The position numbers and the translations under genes are program-made. The notes below the pieces were generated by a model. That model saw only the letters and a program-made list of their open reading frames with translations, did no database searches and was not told the origin of the DNA. Below are positions 34,804 to 46,530 of a stretch of DNA of 64,000 bases, piece by piece. The DNA comes from Craspedostauros australis. Its lineage: Eukaryota; Bacillariophyta; Bacillariophyceae; Mastogloiales; Achnanthaceae. Where the stretch lies: assembly GCA_026770025.1 (NCBI GenBank), contig JAMXDE010000005.1, positions 1,550,001 through 1,614,000 on the forward strand, read 5' to 3'. Each line of letters opens with the position of its first letter. The stretch's first letter is position 1.

Positions 34804-37356
34804 CTACACCTCTGCTGTGTTGGCATCCTGCTCTGCTTTGCTGTGATGCTCAGTCTTGCCAACGAACATGGCAACTTTGAATGTATTCATGGTGGGTGCT
34901 GCTTCGGTCTTGCTCTTGTTGTTGTGGGGCTCAATGATCTCGGCTTTGCTCTTGCTGGGCGTCTTCTTCTTCTGGCCTTTCTTCTGTTGCTCAGCCTCCT
35001 CGTTGGCTCTGGTGGTCGCAACGATTTGCTTCTCCAGCAACGGAATGAGGCTGCTGGTTGTTCGCAGGTTCGTTTTAAGGCATTGCAGACCACTGACAGC
35101 CATCACCTTGAGCGCATCATTGTACATACCTTTGATGTCGGGCTTGTTGTATTTGAAGCCAGCTGATTTGCCTTTCTTGCCTGTTGCAGTTGGTTTCTTG
35201 GTGGTTGTGTTGGTTGCCTCATCCTCCTCCTCCTCCTCCAACACGAAGTCCGTGTGAGACACGGTAACGCCGATCTTGTTGCCGTTCTTGTCAGTTTCGG
35301 TGAACGTTTGTTTCCGCACATTCATGCTCAGGCCCTTGCGCTCCGTCACAAATTCGTCACCTCCTTCCGCAGCACAAATTGCGTAGGCGATCTGATGGTG
35401 GCGAACATACGCACTCGCCAGCTTGTCCAGCCCAAATTGCTCCCAACAGGTTTCGCAAGCACCCCACAACGCATCAGTGGTGAACATGCGACTCCCGTGG
35501 TGCTTACCTTGATGCGCTGACACGTGTTTCGACATCGCTGGGAATATCGTATCGTCTTTCACGTTCGTGATGGGAGAATTCGATGGTTGAAATCGGAGGT
35601 GCCACCCGCGACTGTCGAACTCCTTGTTGATGAACCTGAGCAGTTCCGTGTCTCTGTGTGGCCCTGCGCCATCCATCTGGTACCGAATCACCACGTTTTT
35701 TCCCGTTTCGGCCTTGATTTTGCTGGCGAGCGAATCCAGTGCAGGGAGTTCTTTTTCGCGGAAGAATTTCTTGAGGCTGTACTTCGGCTTGGGCTTAACA
35801 CGATGACCATCTGTTTCCTTGCTGCCCGTGATCTCCAGTGGTTGAAAGTACAGTTCACCCTTCTTGCGAGAGATTTTGTTGGGATCAGGAAGGTGCTTGT
35901 ACTTGGTTGGCGAGACCCAAGTTCGCTTGTACGTATTCTTCTGCGCTCGAACCATGCGCCCAACACGTTCAAAGCTGACCTTATACACCTTTCCTCCTCG
36001 ATCAAAGCGGTTGTCTGTTGGAGCGAACGCTGTTGATGCAATTGCCATGGTCTTTTCGATGTGGCACTTGTGGTGCACAGGATGCTTCACAGGCTTAACC
36101 CCCATTTGGGGCACATGTTTGAGGTTGCGCCGAGCGACAATAGAGTAGAACCACTTCTCATCCATGTGGACAACAACAACTTGTGTATTCTCGAACTGCT
36201 CAGCTGCTTCCCAGAACACACAGAAGTCCTTGGCCCAGATCTCGCGCTTTGCCTTCGTGTCGCCCTTGATCTTGGGGAGTATTGTTGTGGAACGGTATTC
36301 GCTGCCCTCCAATCCCATCACGTATGTTTGGATGGTGTCTTTGCAGACGCATTGGACGTTGCCGTTTCCTGCTAGTTTGCGTGCAACATCGTCCCACGAG
36401 ATTGCGCCATTGCATCGTCGCAACACATCCTGGAGCTCAACTTGCAGGAAGGGACCACGCTCCAACCACGAATCAGACAGGGATTTTGCGGATGCCAGCT
36501 CTTCAGGCGAAGCATGGTCAAAGGCATAAGAGATGTCCTCAGTTGTCAACCGTTGTCTGGGATGCTTAAGCCGCAGTTGCTTTGCGAAGATGGCACGCGG
36601 CGTGAAGTATTGCTGTTGCTTCTTGGGGCAAGTGAAGATGGTGCTGCCCGCATCGCTGCGCTTCTTCCGTTCCAGCTTGTTCTGTTGGAATTTCTTGATG
36701 TTGCGATCGACAGTGCTAGTGCCAATATCCCACGCGTGGGCGATCAATTTCATGTTGGCTGGGATCCCACCCAAATTGAAATAGAGAACGATGTAGTTTT
36801 GATGTTCGTCTCTGCCAAGTTGTTTCTTTCTATTGATGGTCTTAGTGTTGCTACACCCTCCATCCTTTCGCATCCATCCTTTTGTTTTCGCGCCTCTCTT
36901 CATCTGCTTGTTGAGACGGGCGATTGCTGTTGCCTTCTGCTGCCGCAAGACCTCGAGGAAAGCTGCGATTTTGGCTTCTTGCGATTCCGTGGTAGTTGGG
37001 GATGGTGTGGGGGGCTTAGCCTTGTTGTTGGCACGCGTGGCAGCGACGGAGTGATGCTGGGGAGAAAGGAGGGAAGGCTTAGCAAGGCCACCAGCGTTTG
37101 GAGTCCGTGCGAAGGTAGCGAGGCTGTGTGGCGCGCACAGATCCTCACGAACAACATACATTCGGCTCTGCCCCATCACTGGGGTCACCATGACCATTGC
37201 CACCTCTCCTGGTGCAAGAGGCCCGTCGCGTTTGACTGTAGCTCCGTCCGTGGTCTGCTTCATTGCAAACTCAACATGACATACGCCCAGGTCATGGACC
37301 CTGCCACTTGCGCTCTGGTGGGGTGCCACCTTCACACAGTCACCAACGTGCAGCAT
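34804..37356 (-). CDS. Mariner-like DDD transposase, 850 aa
   Basis: Transposase of the enclosing element, single exon, ATG at 37356. N-terminal 130 residues are element-specific (CVKVAPHQSASGRVHDLGVCHVEF and a Pro/Thr-rich linker). A helix-turn-helix region lies at about 185-225 (NYIVLYFNLGGIPANMKLIAHAW, STVDRNIKKF). The catalytic core follows Tc1/mariner, nearest the plant-type DD39D group. D399 lies in VVVHMDEKWF and D562 in IRYQMDGAGPH. The third acid is in QPSNSPITNVKDD (about 601-602), about 38-39 residues after the second. An acidic patch (VLEEEEEDEA), a Lys-rich linker and a coiled-coil-like tail with KKKTPSKSKAE follow. The protein is far longer than the roughly 350 aa of classic mariners. 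No interruptions were seen, so it may be functional and could also move the small element at 29996. Confidence 0.88.
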   Translation of the reverse strand: MLHVGDCVKVAPHQSASGRVHDLGVCHVEFAMKQTTDGATVKRDGPLAPGEVAMVMVTPVMGQSRMYVVREDLCAPHSLATFARTPNAGGLAKPSLLSPQHHSVAATRANNKAKPPTPSPTTTESQEAKIAAFLEVLRQQKATAIARLNKQMKRGAKTKGWMRKDGGCSNTKTINRKKQLGRDEHQNYIVLYFNLGGIPANMKLIAHAWDIGTSTVDRNIKKFQQNKLERKKRSDAGSTIFTCPKKQQQYFTPRAIFAKQLRLKHPRQRLTTEDISYAFDHASPEELASAKSLSDSWLERGPFLQVELQDVLRRCNGAISWDDVARKLAGNGNVQCVCKDTIQTYVMGLEGSEYRSTTILPKIKGDTKAKREIWAKDFCVFWEAAEQFENTQVVVVHMDEKWFYSIVARRNLKHVPQMGVKPVKHPVHHKCHIEKTMAIASTAFAPTDNRFDRGGKVYKVSFERVGRMVRAQKNTYKRTWVSPTKYKHLPDPNKISRKKGELYFQPLEITGSKETDGHRVKPKPKYSLKKFFREKELPALDSLASKIKAETGKNVVIRYQMDGAGPHRDTELLRFINKEFDSRGWHLRFQPSNSPITNVKDDTIFPAMSKHVSAHQGKHHGSRMFTTDALWGACETCWEQFGLDKLASAYVRHHQIAYAICAAEGGDEFVTERKGLSMNVRKQTFTETDKNGNKIGVTVSHTDFVLEEEEEDEATNTTTKKPTATGKKGKSAGFKYNKPDIKGMYNDALKVMAVSGLQCLKTNLRTTSSLIPLLEKQIVATTRANEEAEQQKKGQKKKTPSKSKAEIIEPHNNKSKTEAAPTMNTFKVAMFVGKTEHHSKAEQDANTAEV

Positions 37357-39017
37357 GCTTGCAAGGTGAAGAGTTCAGTGGTTGCAGGATGGTGTGTGCT
37401 GTGTTGATGGAGGCTGCAGTTGATTTGAAAGGCGCGTCGCATCGCACACCAGGCACACGAGGACAGCGAGACAGCGCATCGCATCACCAGCCATCGAAGC
37501 ACAGCACGGCGCAGCGCATCACAAGGGGCACGGGCAACATTGGAGGACGGGCACAAGGTGCATTGTATCATCCACTCTCTCTCATGTGGAGAGTCACAGT
37601 CATTGTACATTGTTGTAAAAGCAATGGCTACAAGCAGCAGAGAATCAACAGCAGGTCGTCCCAGATGCGCATTGTTTCCGTTGTCCACTTTGTGAGGTCA
37701 GTTTTGTTGTTGTGGAATGGAGGCGCAATTCGGGACTCGAAAAATGTTCGCATTGGTTGCCACATTCGGTAGATTTGTGGTTAATCTCCATGGCCCCCAA
37801 CAGCAAAAACTGTTTGAGAACACCAAACACAACACAACAACACGACAATGGAGAAACACAACAAAACTCCTCAAGCGCCGTCGAACGGCATCGACGGCAC
37901 TGCCACAACCAGCGGTCCAGTGCAAGATCTGAGCGCATAGGCGGAACCGCCATGTAAATCTTGGTGGATGAGCGAGAGGGGGTTGCCGGAGTGGTTGATT
38001 TGGGGCCGTCGCAGGCCCACGCGCAAACGATACGATTCGGAGGAACATCAGCTCGTTGGATATGGTCTCTGCCTGGAATGCACAGGCCATTCCAACGACC
38101 ATGGATGGGCAAGACGTATCCAAGAGGATACGATGAAGATGCACACGAAGTTTGAGGGTCGGGGGTGGCCTGGAAGGTGCCCTCCGCAAGAAACAAGTGG
38201 AGAGCAAGAGTTTTTTGGCGGGTGGCGGCGGACACATCACGTGACTTGGGTGGTGATGGGTGCCGTTCACAAGTCACCCAAATCGCCAAGCCACTCATAC
38301 AAGATGTGTTCGTAATCAACTCAAGATGGCTATGACGAAGTATCCTGCGCAGATACGGTCTGGAAGAGGCTGCAGCCTGGGATGCACAAAAAATGGTTTT
38401 TTTGGGGTGTCGGAAAAACAGCATGATGGCATCATCACATGGAGATGTACCTTTGGAGGTACGAACTCCCCACCCATTCTGAACACATCAGTGTGTCGCC
38501 AGAGAATGTGGGAACGCATGAGGGGCATGTGGAGGAGCTGCAAGGATCGTATCGACGAGATACGGATCCAAATCCGAATGGCATCAGCATCGAAATCGTG
38601 TTTTCAAAAATTCTGCTTTTCAGTGCAGGGACAGTTTGGAGTATGAGATGAGCCTATCTGCGCAGGATCTTCATGAAGTGGATAGATGGGGGGTATCCGG
38701 AGCCAATGTGGTGCGCAGATTGTGAAAATGCCAGGGATGATAATGATGATCATGGGTGCTGAAGGTAGGGCAGCATGGTGCCATCGAGAATTTTTCGCAC
38801 CCACCACCTGACTGACAGCAAGCCAAAATGACATTAAAAATAAAGTTCATACAATTGTAACTTCGATATTCAGAATAAGCGATAGCCAAGCGTCCGAATT
38901 CACTGTCTAGTTTTAATTTTAAACGATGTGTTGTTGAGATATAACATCATAAGCAGTTGTTTGGATGGTTTTGGGTGTGCTCTATTTTAGTCTACTTTAT
39001 CACGACTCATCACGAGT
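37357..39017. other. Noncoding right arm of the large transposon
   Basis: 1.6 kb upstream of the transposase start, probably holding its promoter. No gene is seen. The part from about 37840 matches the small element's 30300-31507, including the GATGATCATGGGT and GATGTGTTGTTGAGATATA blocks. Confidence 0.7.
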
Positions 39018-39065
39018 AAAACTCCACAACTAGTGCTATCGTGACCCATTTTACATTCTCTGCAG
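39018..39065 (-). repeat. Right terminal inverted repeat of mariner-like transposon
   Basis: 48 bases; reverse complement matches 34298-34346 apart from one inserted G and one substitution. Confidence 0.9.
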
Positions 39066-40368
39066 GTCGTATCTTCATTGACACCGGTTGCTACGCTCAT
39101 GCAATGGGCGGGGTTGTTGACACAGTCACTGCTCGTGCTCTATCAAACCGTGTTCGAACCGTTCTGTGCAGGTAGCCTGATGTTCTATACTGATCTCCAG
39201 CACAACTATGGCCAATCGAACACTGGCCTCTACATTGCACACATGACACATGCTAAAATGCGCGAACATGGCGTGGAAATTCTGCGCGGCGCAGTTGCAC
39301 ATGCTCAGCGATGCGGAAGATCCAAAGAAGAGCGGTGAGAGCATGGCGAGGTTGAACTCCTCAGTGTGAAACAGTCGACTCTGCTCTATTCTGGACTGTT
39401 ATTGTGTGCTGCTGCTAACCAAGGGATCATTGCTCTCCCAAGCAGGATGGATGCAACAATACACATGCATCAAAGTTGCTGTTGCCAAGATGGTTGCTGG
39501 TGTACGGTATTCTGGAGTAGAACTAAAATGCTATTGCAGAACTTATCAACCATAATCAACTACAATGCTTTACGATGAACGAAGTCGCGATGGATGATAT
39601 CAGGATATAAGGAACTGATCATAGTATGTGAAGAACACATCGGTTGGCACCACAATGTTTTGTGATCATTTCCACTGCGTGTTAACACGCGCTGGGGCAC
39701 ACAGAAATTCTCCACGATACATCGCGGTGATTGGCATTCGTGAATGGGAACAAAGAGTGCCTGCTCCAGAGAAACGAGCAGATCTCGACAACTACCCATC
39801 CAATCGCCGCCAAACTTGGAGAGGGTGATTAAAAGCCACACATGCGAATGTTCACAAAAGGAGAGCTCAAACAAACGGAGCGGCATGGACTTGCCGAGGA
39901 GGTTTGTGGCAGAAAAGGTGGTTTTTGGGCCGCTTCGAGTGGGACTGACGTACAAAATGTACCAGCGTCTACGGCGAAATTGACTCATACGACTAGTTAC
40001 CAATTTTTACCAATGGCTACCAAAAAAATTGGCCTCCACCCAAGCCAAAAGACACTAGAATGAGCACATTGATCGGTCCATAAAACTTAACATCAACTTT
40101 ACTAAGCACTGAAAAGGTTACCTGTATATAAAGAGACTACAAGTATTACGAATATGTGATTATTTTGGAAATCCGAGAAAGATGCTTAGACTCTTCATTT
40201 CAAACGATTGGCCGACTCGCTGATCGGGCTCATTAATGAACGATATAGTATATTATTTTACATTATGGAAAGGCCAGACCACGATGTGATCGCAGTGGAG
40301 CCAACTAGTCACCTCTACCAAAGTGTGCAGGTACACGCAGATCTCAGCATGTGCCAAGGGATCATCGA
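39066..40368. other. Spacer between transposon and methyltransferase gene
   Basis: About 1.3 kb. The frame at 39078-39338 (86 codons) is weak. At about 39955-40037 there are TTACCAA/CCAATGG motifs that resemble, inverted, the repeats at 33713-33775. No gene supported. Confidence 0.45.
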
Positions 40369-43300
40369 TCAAATATCCGCACTTTCAATACTGTAGTCCG
40401 AGGCATATCCTTCGATGCCATCACCACGAGCCAGAGTCTCTGGAAGTCCACGGTTGGAACTGGGACTGGTGTGCCTGTTGGTGGTGTTGCTGAGGGGACC
40501 GCGGCTGTTGCCAGTTCCAGCTGCGCTGAATTTGACGACGCTCTTCGGCAGCGTTCGCGATGCTGCCCTGGCCGCTGCTGCATATCTGCTTGTATTCTTG
40601 GCTGACTTACTCTTGGTTTCAGGGCGCGTGCTCATTGGCGTTTCTTTGTCAAAGGCATCCATCCTGTGTGGAAGGCGAGTGCCTTTCAGACGATTTAACA
40701 TTGCCAACTCATTCTCAGCGTACCTTGGTTGTGGCTCTTGTGGTTCTTGTTTTGGGACCAGTCGTGCTGTTGAGGTTGAAGATAGGGTTGAGCGAGATTG
40801 ATCCGGTGGCGCATTTGCTTGTGGCTTTGCGCGTTTGTTTGCACGCTTGTTTACTCGTTGCTTGGCCCGTGACTTGGCCCGTGGCTTGGCCCGCGGCTTG
40901 GCCGGCATCTTCCGGTCATCGTCTGGGCTGACAGCACGAGCACGAACAGGAGCGGCGGTAGGGGCACGTTTTAGCTCTTGGCTTTCCCAAGCATGTGGGC
41001 CATCTCTTGATTTAGGCATGGCGGCGGCGGCGGTAGGAGCACGTTTGAGCTCTTGACTTTCCCAAGCATGTGAGCCATCTCTTGAATTAGGCATGGCAGC
41101 AGCAGCTGGTGGCGTATCAGCTCGTGGCAAGTTGTCTGAGTCCCAGCCATCTGAATCCGAGTCCGCCAGGCACGCATCGCCCGACCAGGCGTAATCGTAG
41201 TCGTATCCGGGGTAAGTTCGCTGCTTAAACACCTTTTGCAACGGCTTCAGGAGGCGCGTAACGACAGGCACAGAAAAGGCCTGGAGATTGCAGTTGCAAC
41301 AAAAAAACGATTCAACAGCACGTGGCAAAGGAGAACGAAGAAATGATGAGGGCACCAGAAGCGATGGATCAAGTTCGATTCAAACCATGTCAAGGCACAA
41401 TGAATGACGCTGCAGCACAACCCGTGGTAACATCATCTACTCTTTGTCAGCACGTCACTTACATTCCCGATGAGATGTTTCGCGTATTGGCTCTTACTGA
41501 AGTAGGAGACTGTCTTGTTGCCGTACGGCAGCGGCGCCGCCATCTCCATCCATACCTCCATCTTCTTCATATCGAACCAAAACCGGTAAGCGCAGCTGCA
41601 GTTCTTTGGCAATCGCGTGTACCGACCTGCAAAGCAGTGGTACTTCTCGGGCAAGGCAAGTCGCCAATGATCGAATCGGGCTCCCGGTTCTGTGTTCGTG
41701 TAAACTTTCTCCAGTCCATGCTTCAAGAGATTATGAAATAACTCATTGACTGTGAAGCCGACGGAGGAATGGATGGGGTGGGAAGGAACAGTGGTTAGAA
41801 TTGGGTGGCTGCAACGGCAGCGAACTTGCAATATGATTTGATCTTGGTAGAATGGGATAGGAGAAGAAGAGCAAGAATAGGACATGACATTACGCTGCAT
41901 AACACAGCATGACTACCGTACTCACCTGCTGTCCCCGTGTACCCTTCCGGGAATCCCATCATTCGTTCTCGCTCCAAAACAGTGAAGGGACGGATTTGGT
42001 ATTTCCATTTGTGCGATTTTGGTGTGCCTGGAGGACGTGCCCCGTTTTTGCCGTAGTAAAACGCATACATCCGAAGTGTGTGATGTTGGTCGAGCCTGGA
42101 CATGCTGGCCATGAAGCATGATGACTGGATTGGTGTTGCAATTGCATGTATGTCGATCATCGTCGCAGAGTGGGACGAAAAAGAAGGAAGAGGAGGACGA
42201 CGACAATGATGATGATGCAAACACGTGCAAGAGGTATCCATGAGAACCAATGGGCATGTACAATGTTGCGACAACCAACCATCACATCAAGCGAATGTGA
42301 TTCCAACCCCATCCCATTCCATCTCATACTATCATATCTCATTTCATACCATCCCGCAGTGCGTCCACAGATCGCTTCCTTTCAACGTCATTCACCTGCT
42401 CACCTTCTCCATATGTGTTGCGCTGAGGAGATCCAAGCTTTGTGTGGAAAGTTGTTTGGCAGACTTCTTGTTGCGCTTGATTATGTTGCGGAGGAGCTCA
42501 ACGACGGTGTGGTAGTTCTCTTCCAAGCACGAATTTGGAGATAGCAGCACCTCCTTTCCGTCGTATTTGACGCTCTCGCCTGCAGGAAAGTTCATGATGA
42601 AGTCGCGGTCACGACTTGTGGGTGAGACGTAGAGGGCATCGAAATCGATCGGGTCCCAGTCGAAGCCGAAGGATTTCATCACCTTGTCTCGGTCCTTCGG
42701 GTTGAGATGGACATTTTCCGCCAGAAAGTAGAGCGGACGGAGAGATGTGAGGGTGCGTTTGTAGTCTTCCGGCATTGGGTGGTCTGCCTCCTGGAGTTTC
42801 TTCCAGCGCCGAACCACGGATGCGAATGACGTCAAGTAACTACCTTGTTTGCCTTCGACCCCCTGTGCAGTTGCATTGACGCCCGAATAATCAGAACACG
42901 GAGGACCTCCAATCACCAAGTCGAATGCTGCGTGTTCGTACCACGGACCGTGATGGTCGATCGATGGTGTGGAAGTACCGTCAGCACGCGCAGTATCGTT
43001 TGCATATGGATTGAGACAGTATCAGACGAGGAAGCAAGAGAGAGAGAGAGAGATGAAAGAGAACGAGTGAGAGATGCCGCTTCATCACGAAGGATGAATG
43101 GATATGATGGTGCCTGCTATGGTTCCAATTGGTCATTGAAGTGCAGCTCCATCCATCTGGATGTCACCCAGCACACGTACGGCCATGCTCTCTGAAGAAT
43201 GCTGTGATCTTGTCGATACGCTCTGCTTCGCTTATGCCATCTTCGCCAACCACGTCCTCCCATTGTTTGATGTACACATGCTCTATTTCATCGCCGTCGC

Positions 43301-44162
43301 TGTTGCTGGATGTCGCCAATTCTGGATTGTACTTGGCATCATGCTGATGTCGATACACATGCGTAGCGACCTGATCATGTTCGATATGAATGATCTTTTC
43401 AATATCAATTCCCAACCGTTTGAGGCAGACGATCGAAGTGCCCACTCCTGCGAATGCATCGACAACGGTGATGCGGCGCTTGTCGATCTTGTTCTGCTTG
43501 ACGTTCTTGACATGTCGTTTGAAGGGTCGTACGATGGTGTGGCGATATTTTTCGCTGGTAAAGAGCATGCCCGCCGAGTGGGCTTTGCCGCAGGAGTTGT
43601 TGACCTGCGCTTCCTTCGTGCACATGTCGGAATATCTGCCAGTAACCTCCCGGAATGTGACCCACTCCGACGGTGGATCCTCAGACTTCTGCAAGCTTTT
43701 GACATCGATACCCGTGGTCGCGACAGTCTCGTATGGTCCCGCGTAGGTATCACCTGGGTTCTCGATGCGATGGCAGCAGTGGCGGTGGTAGACCATGTTG
43801 TCGCCGCTCGACGTGATTTCATCACCGTACCTATCAACGTCTTCTTGATCGCATTTGCAAACCGCACAACAAAAGCCAAGTGTTTCGTTGATGGCTTGGT
43901 CGTGGTATGCGCCATTGTCATCCTGCGATTGGCGTCGTTGATTCGCTTCGCCGGCGGACGATGCGTTGTTGGTGATGCTCAGTGCTCTCTTGCTCAAAGG
44001 AACACAATTCTCCGCGTTGAGCCTTCGCCGTCTCGCCGCGCGGCTTTTGGGCGCGTCCCACTCAGAGGGCGGTGGTGGATTCTTCCGGAGCCTCTGGAGC
44101 TTGTTCACCTGCTTTCGGAACACCTTCTGGGTGTCTGCTTTTGGAGCCTTGTCCCTTGCCAT
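40369..44162 (-). CDS. DNMT3-like DNA cytosine-5 methyltransferase
   Basis: Five exons, 44162-43181, 42927-42396, 42095-41926, 41749-41463 and 41280-40369. All introns are GT-AG and in phase; 960 aa. It should transfer methyl from SAM to cytosine C5 in DNA. Motif I is VVDAFAGVGTS (233-243). Motif IV, read across the first splice, is GPFDLVIGGPPCSD with the catalytic Cys at 338; the GPFDLVIGG wording is that of DNMT3 enzymes, which usually have SPCN rather than PPCS. ENV is at 398-400 and SRDRDF (motif VIII) at 432-437. RPFTVLERERMMGFPEGY corresponds to motif IX and GNAFSVPVV to motif X (656-664, across the last splice). The N-terminus is basic, with a Cys/His cluster (FCCAVCKC...HRHCCH, 98-131) that may bind zinc. 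The tail (660-960) carries two HAWESQELKRAPTA repeats and a KPRAK-rich DNA-binding-like stretch. Probably nuclear. Confidence 0.93.
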
Positions 44163-44728
44163 GGCGCAATTACTGCTGCTATTGCCGCTATTGCCGTTGC
44201 TCTTGTTGTTGACGCGCTACGCCTTGATATGCTTGCACTCTTATGGTCAGAGTGACGGCAACTGTGCTGGTCTGGAGTATTATACTTCACTCTCCTCGTA
44301 CTTGCATGAGTATGGTGGCTCGTATTGTGCTTGCAAGGCCGGGTGTCGTGTTTTATGAGATCTCACACGGTTTCTCGCCGGCATCGCGAGAGTTCCGTCC
44401 TGAAAACTTGTGTCTGTTTCGATTGCTTCCGTTCGTTGCGTTCCATCGTTTTCGACGAAACGACTTTCGCGCGAAACCCGGCACTCGTTTTCGCGCCATT
44501 CGAATCCCATCAACGGTTCAATTCGCGAATAGACTTGTTGGACTCAAACAACGAAACGAGGAAAAATGAAAGTCACAAGACCACAGAAACCACAACAACA
44601 GATGTCCAACACACACAGACTCTCGCACAGTCATTGGTGATGCCCGGAGAGCAGGAGATGCAGACACACATACCATACCATACCAGACCAACTACTTGTA
44701 CCATACGAGCTACGACTGCAATACCTGA
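44163..44728. promoter_or_regulatory. Divergent promoter region between methyltransferase and GT92-like gene
   Basis: 566 bases between two divergent starts; must hold both promoters and leaders. No specific element recognised. Confidence 0.5.
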
Positions 44729-46530
44729 ATGGCAGCACCAGGAGCACTTCGAAGCGTGCACGGCGCGAAAGGGACGACGATGAACACGCGCAGAAAGCCC
44801 AAAGGGAGGAGCCTGATGCTGGTTCTGGTGTGGTGCATCGTCGGCATGTCCGCGGTCACATTGCTCTACTCCGTCCACTCCATCTCTGCGATTCACGATC
44901 AGGCGATGGGGAGTCCCATCCTCTCGGGTGCCCTGGAGCAGTTCAAGAATCATCAGCAGCAGCAAAGGGATTTGGTGCAGCATGCGCTGCCGATACCGAA
45001 TCCGACGGAGCTGGCATCGGGACAGGACTCCATCAGCGCCTGTCTGCTGGTCATGGATGACAACCATCGTCTGGTGGAATGGCTAGCGTACCACTACCAC
45101 GTCCTGCCTCTGCGGTACCTCATCGTCAGCGTCGACCCGCGATCGAGAACGAGGCCCACGCACTACCTCAACAAGTACCGTCGTCTCGGCATGACGGTCG
45201 AGGAATGGAATGACTTCGACTTCATGCAGGAGAAGCTGGCGCGCAACCCCATCAACGAGACAGTGCGATTTGAAATCAAGCGGGATCGCCATCGCATGCG
45301 CCAAAAGGTCTTCTATCAGCACTGCTTGGCGCGCATGCGCGACATGAATCGCACATACACCATGCTCATCGACACGGACGAATTCTTGACCTACAACCAC
45401 AGGAGCGGCGAAGGGGAGTACGAACAATGGGAACAGCAGCAGACGCGCAAATTCGACCAATGGAAGAAGCAGGAGTTTGAATATCATGAGGATCCCTCCG
45501 TATTTGACAGGAAACGAATACCTTTATCAAAAGCGCCTCCCAGCATCGCGCAACAAGGCCAGCTCATTCATTTCATCCGCCGCGAGAAAGATGCCGGCCA
45601 TCCCTTCTTTCAAAGTCCATGCATCAGCATCCCGCGGTTGCAATTCGGCGCAATCGAATCGACGCAGGAGGAGCGGCAGCATTCGATACCCGACGGCATG
45701 GATGCCATGCAGTTTGATACGTTGCGCTTTCGGAAGCATGCCGATCGTACGAACTTCGTGCAGAATGGACTGGCAAAGGTCATGATCGATGTATCGCAGG
45801 TGCAGCAGAAGGTGTTTTTCGTTCCATCGGTGCATCGGCCCATGCGTAAGATCTGCAAGCAGCCGTGGAACGACGAATGGGAAAGCGGGTTGCGGATCAA
45901 TCATTATCTGGGGAGTTGGGAAGGTACGTGCTGCGCATTATGCGTATGATTACTGTCGCTGCGGGTGGTGGTGGTGACGATGGTGGTGGTGGTGACAGCA
46001 GTACGACTGGAACATGGTGTTTGACCGTGCTCTGCAATCGGTGCCCATTCGAGGGTCTGTGTCCGCAACCGACGCTCTTCGCACATATTTACCCGCTGTT
46101 GTAATCATTCTCTCTTTGTCTCTCCACATTCATTCGCCCTTCGTTCCAAACCACGAATTCATCGTTGGGAAACACTCACACCGCCACCAACATAGCTTAT
46201 TCGTTTCGCGACGACGCTCGGCGCGGCGGAGAACGCTCCAAGGAAGGGTGGTCATTCCAGGCCCAGGATGCGGATGATACGGATGACAACATACGGCCGT
46301 GGTTCGGAGGCTTCGTCGACACGCACGGCAAGGAGGAAGCTTCGGAATTGCTCAAAGATGCTGGATTGCCAAAGGACTATCAGAATCCAAATGAAACTGC
46401 TTGGACGATCCTCTTCCTCGACGAGATCATGGGCGTCAATGAGACCAAGGGCAATGACAATCGCAAGCAATTTGACAACTTCGTCCGTCAGATGCATGGC
46501 AAGAACACAGATGGCGACGAGAACGAATAG
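44729..46530 (+). CDS. GT92-like type II membrane glycosyltransferase
   Basis: Two exons, 44729-45923 and 46196-46530, separated by a 272-nt phase-1 intron (GTACGT...TAG); 509 aa. The junction is supported by the paralogue at 58933-60375, where YLGSFEQWSYRDDPR continues without a break (here YLGSWEAYSFRDDAR). The start may also be the second ATG (44780). A short basic cytosolic tail precedes one membrane anchor (SLMLVLVWCIVGMSAVTLLYSV, 28-49), the layout of Golgi type II enzymes. The catalytic domain has ACLLVMDDNHRLVEWLAYHYHVLP, then VSVDPRSRTRPTHYLNKYR, then MLIDTDEFL with a DxD metal motif (215-217). The ordering fits family 92 (DUF23). Donor and acceptor sugars are unknown. Confidence 0.82.

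Larger units (their letters stand above)
34298..39065. mobile_element. Mariner-like DNA transposon, complete with terminal inverted repeats
   Basis: A 4.77-kb element bounded by 48-49-bp terminal inverted repeats at 34298-34346 and 39018-39065. They differ by one G insertion and one substitution. Each starts CTGCAGAGAATGTAAAATGG. It contains one uninterrupted transposase gene (34804-37356, -) and a 1.6-kb noncoding arm (37357-39017) that is also found, diverged, in the small element at 29996-31507. The outermost CTGCAG is palindromic, so a 4- or 6-bp target duplication cannot be told apart from the repeat itself. The TA duplication usual for Tc1/mariner is not visible. Intact ends and an intact gene suggest recent activity. 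Confidence 0.88.

Noticed and set aside
43161-44255. 364-codon plus-strand open frame
   Set aside because: Antisense to exon 1 of the methyltransferase; no motifs, and the methyltransferase splice model is strongly supported.
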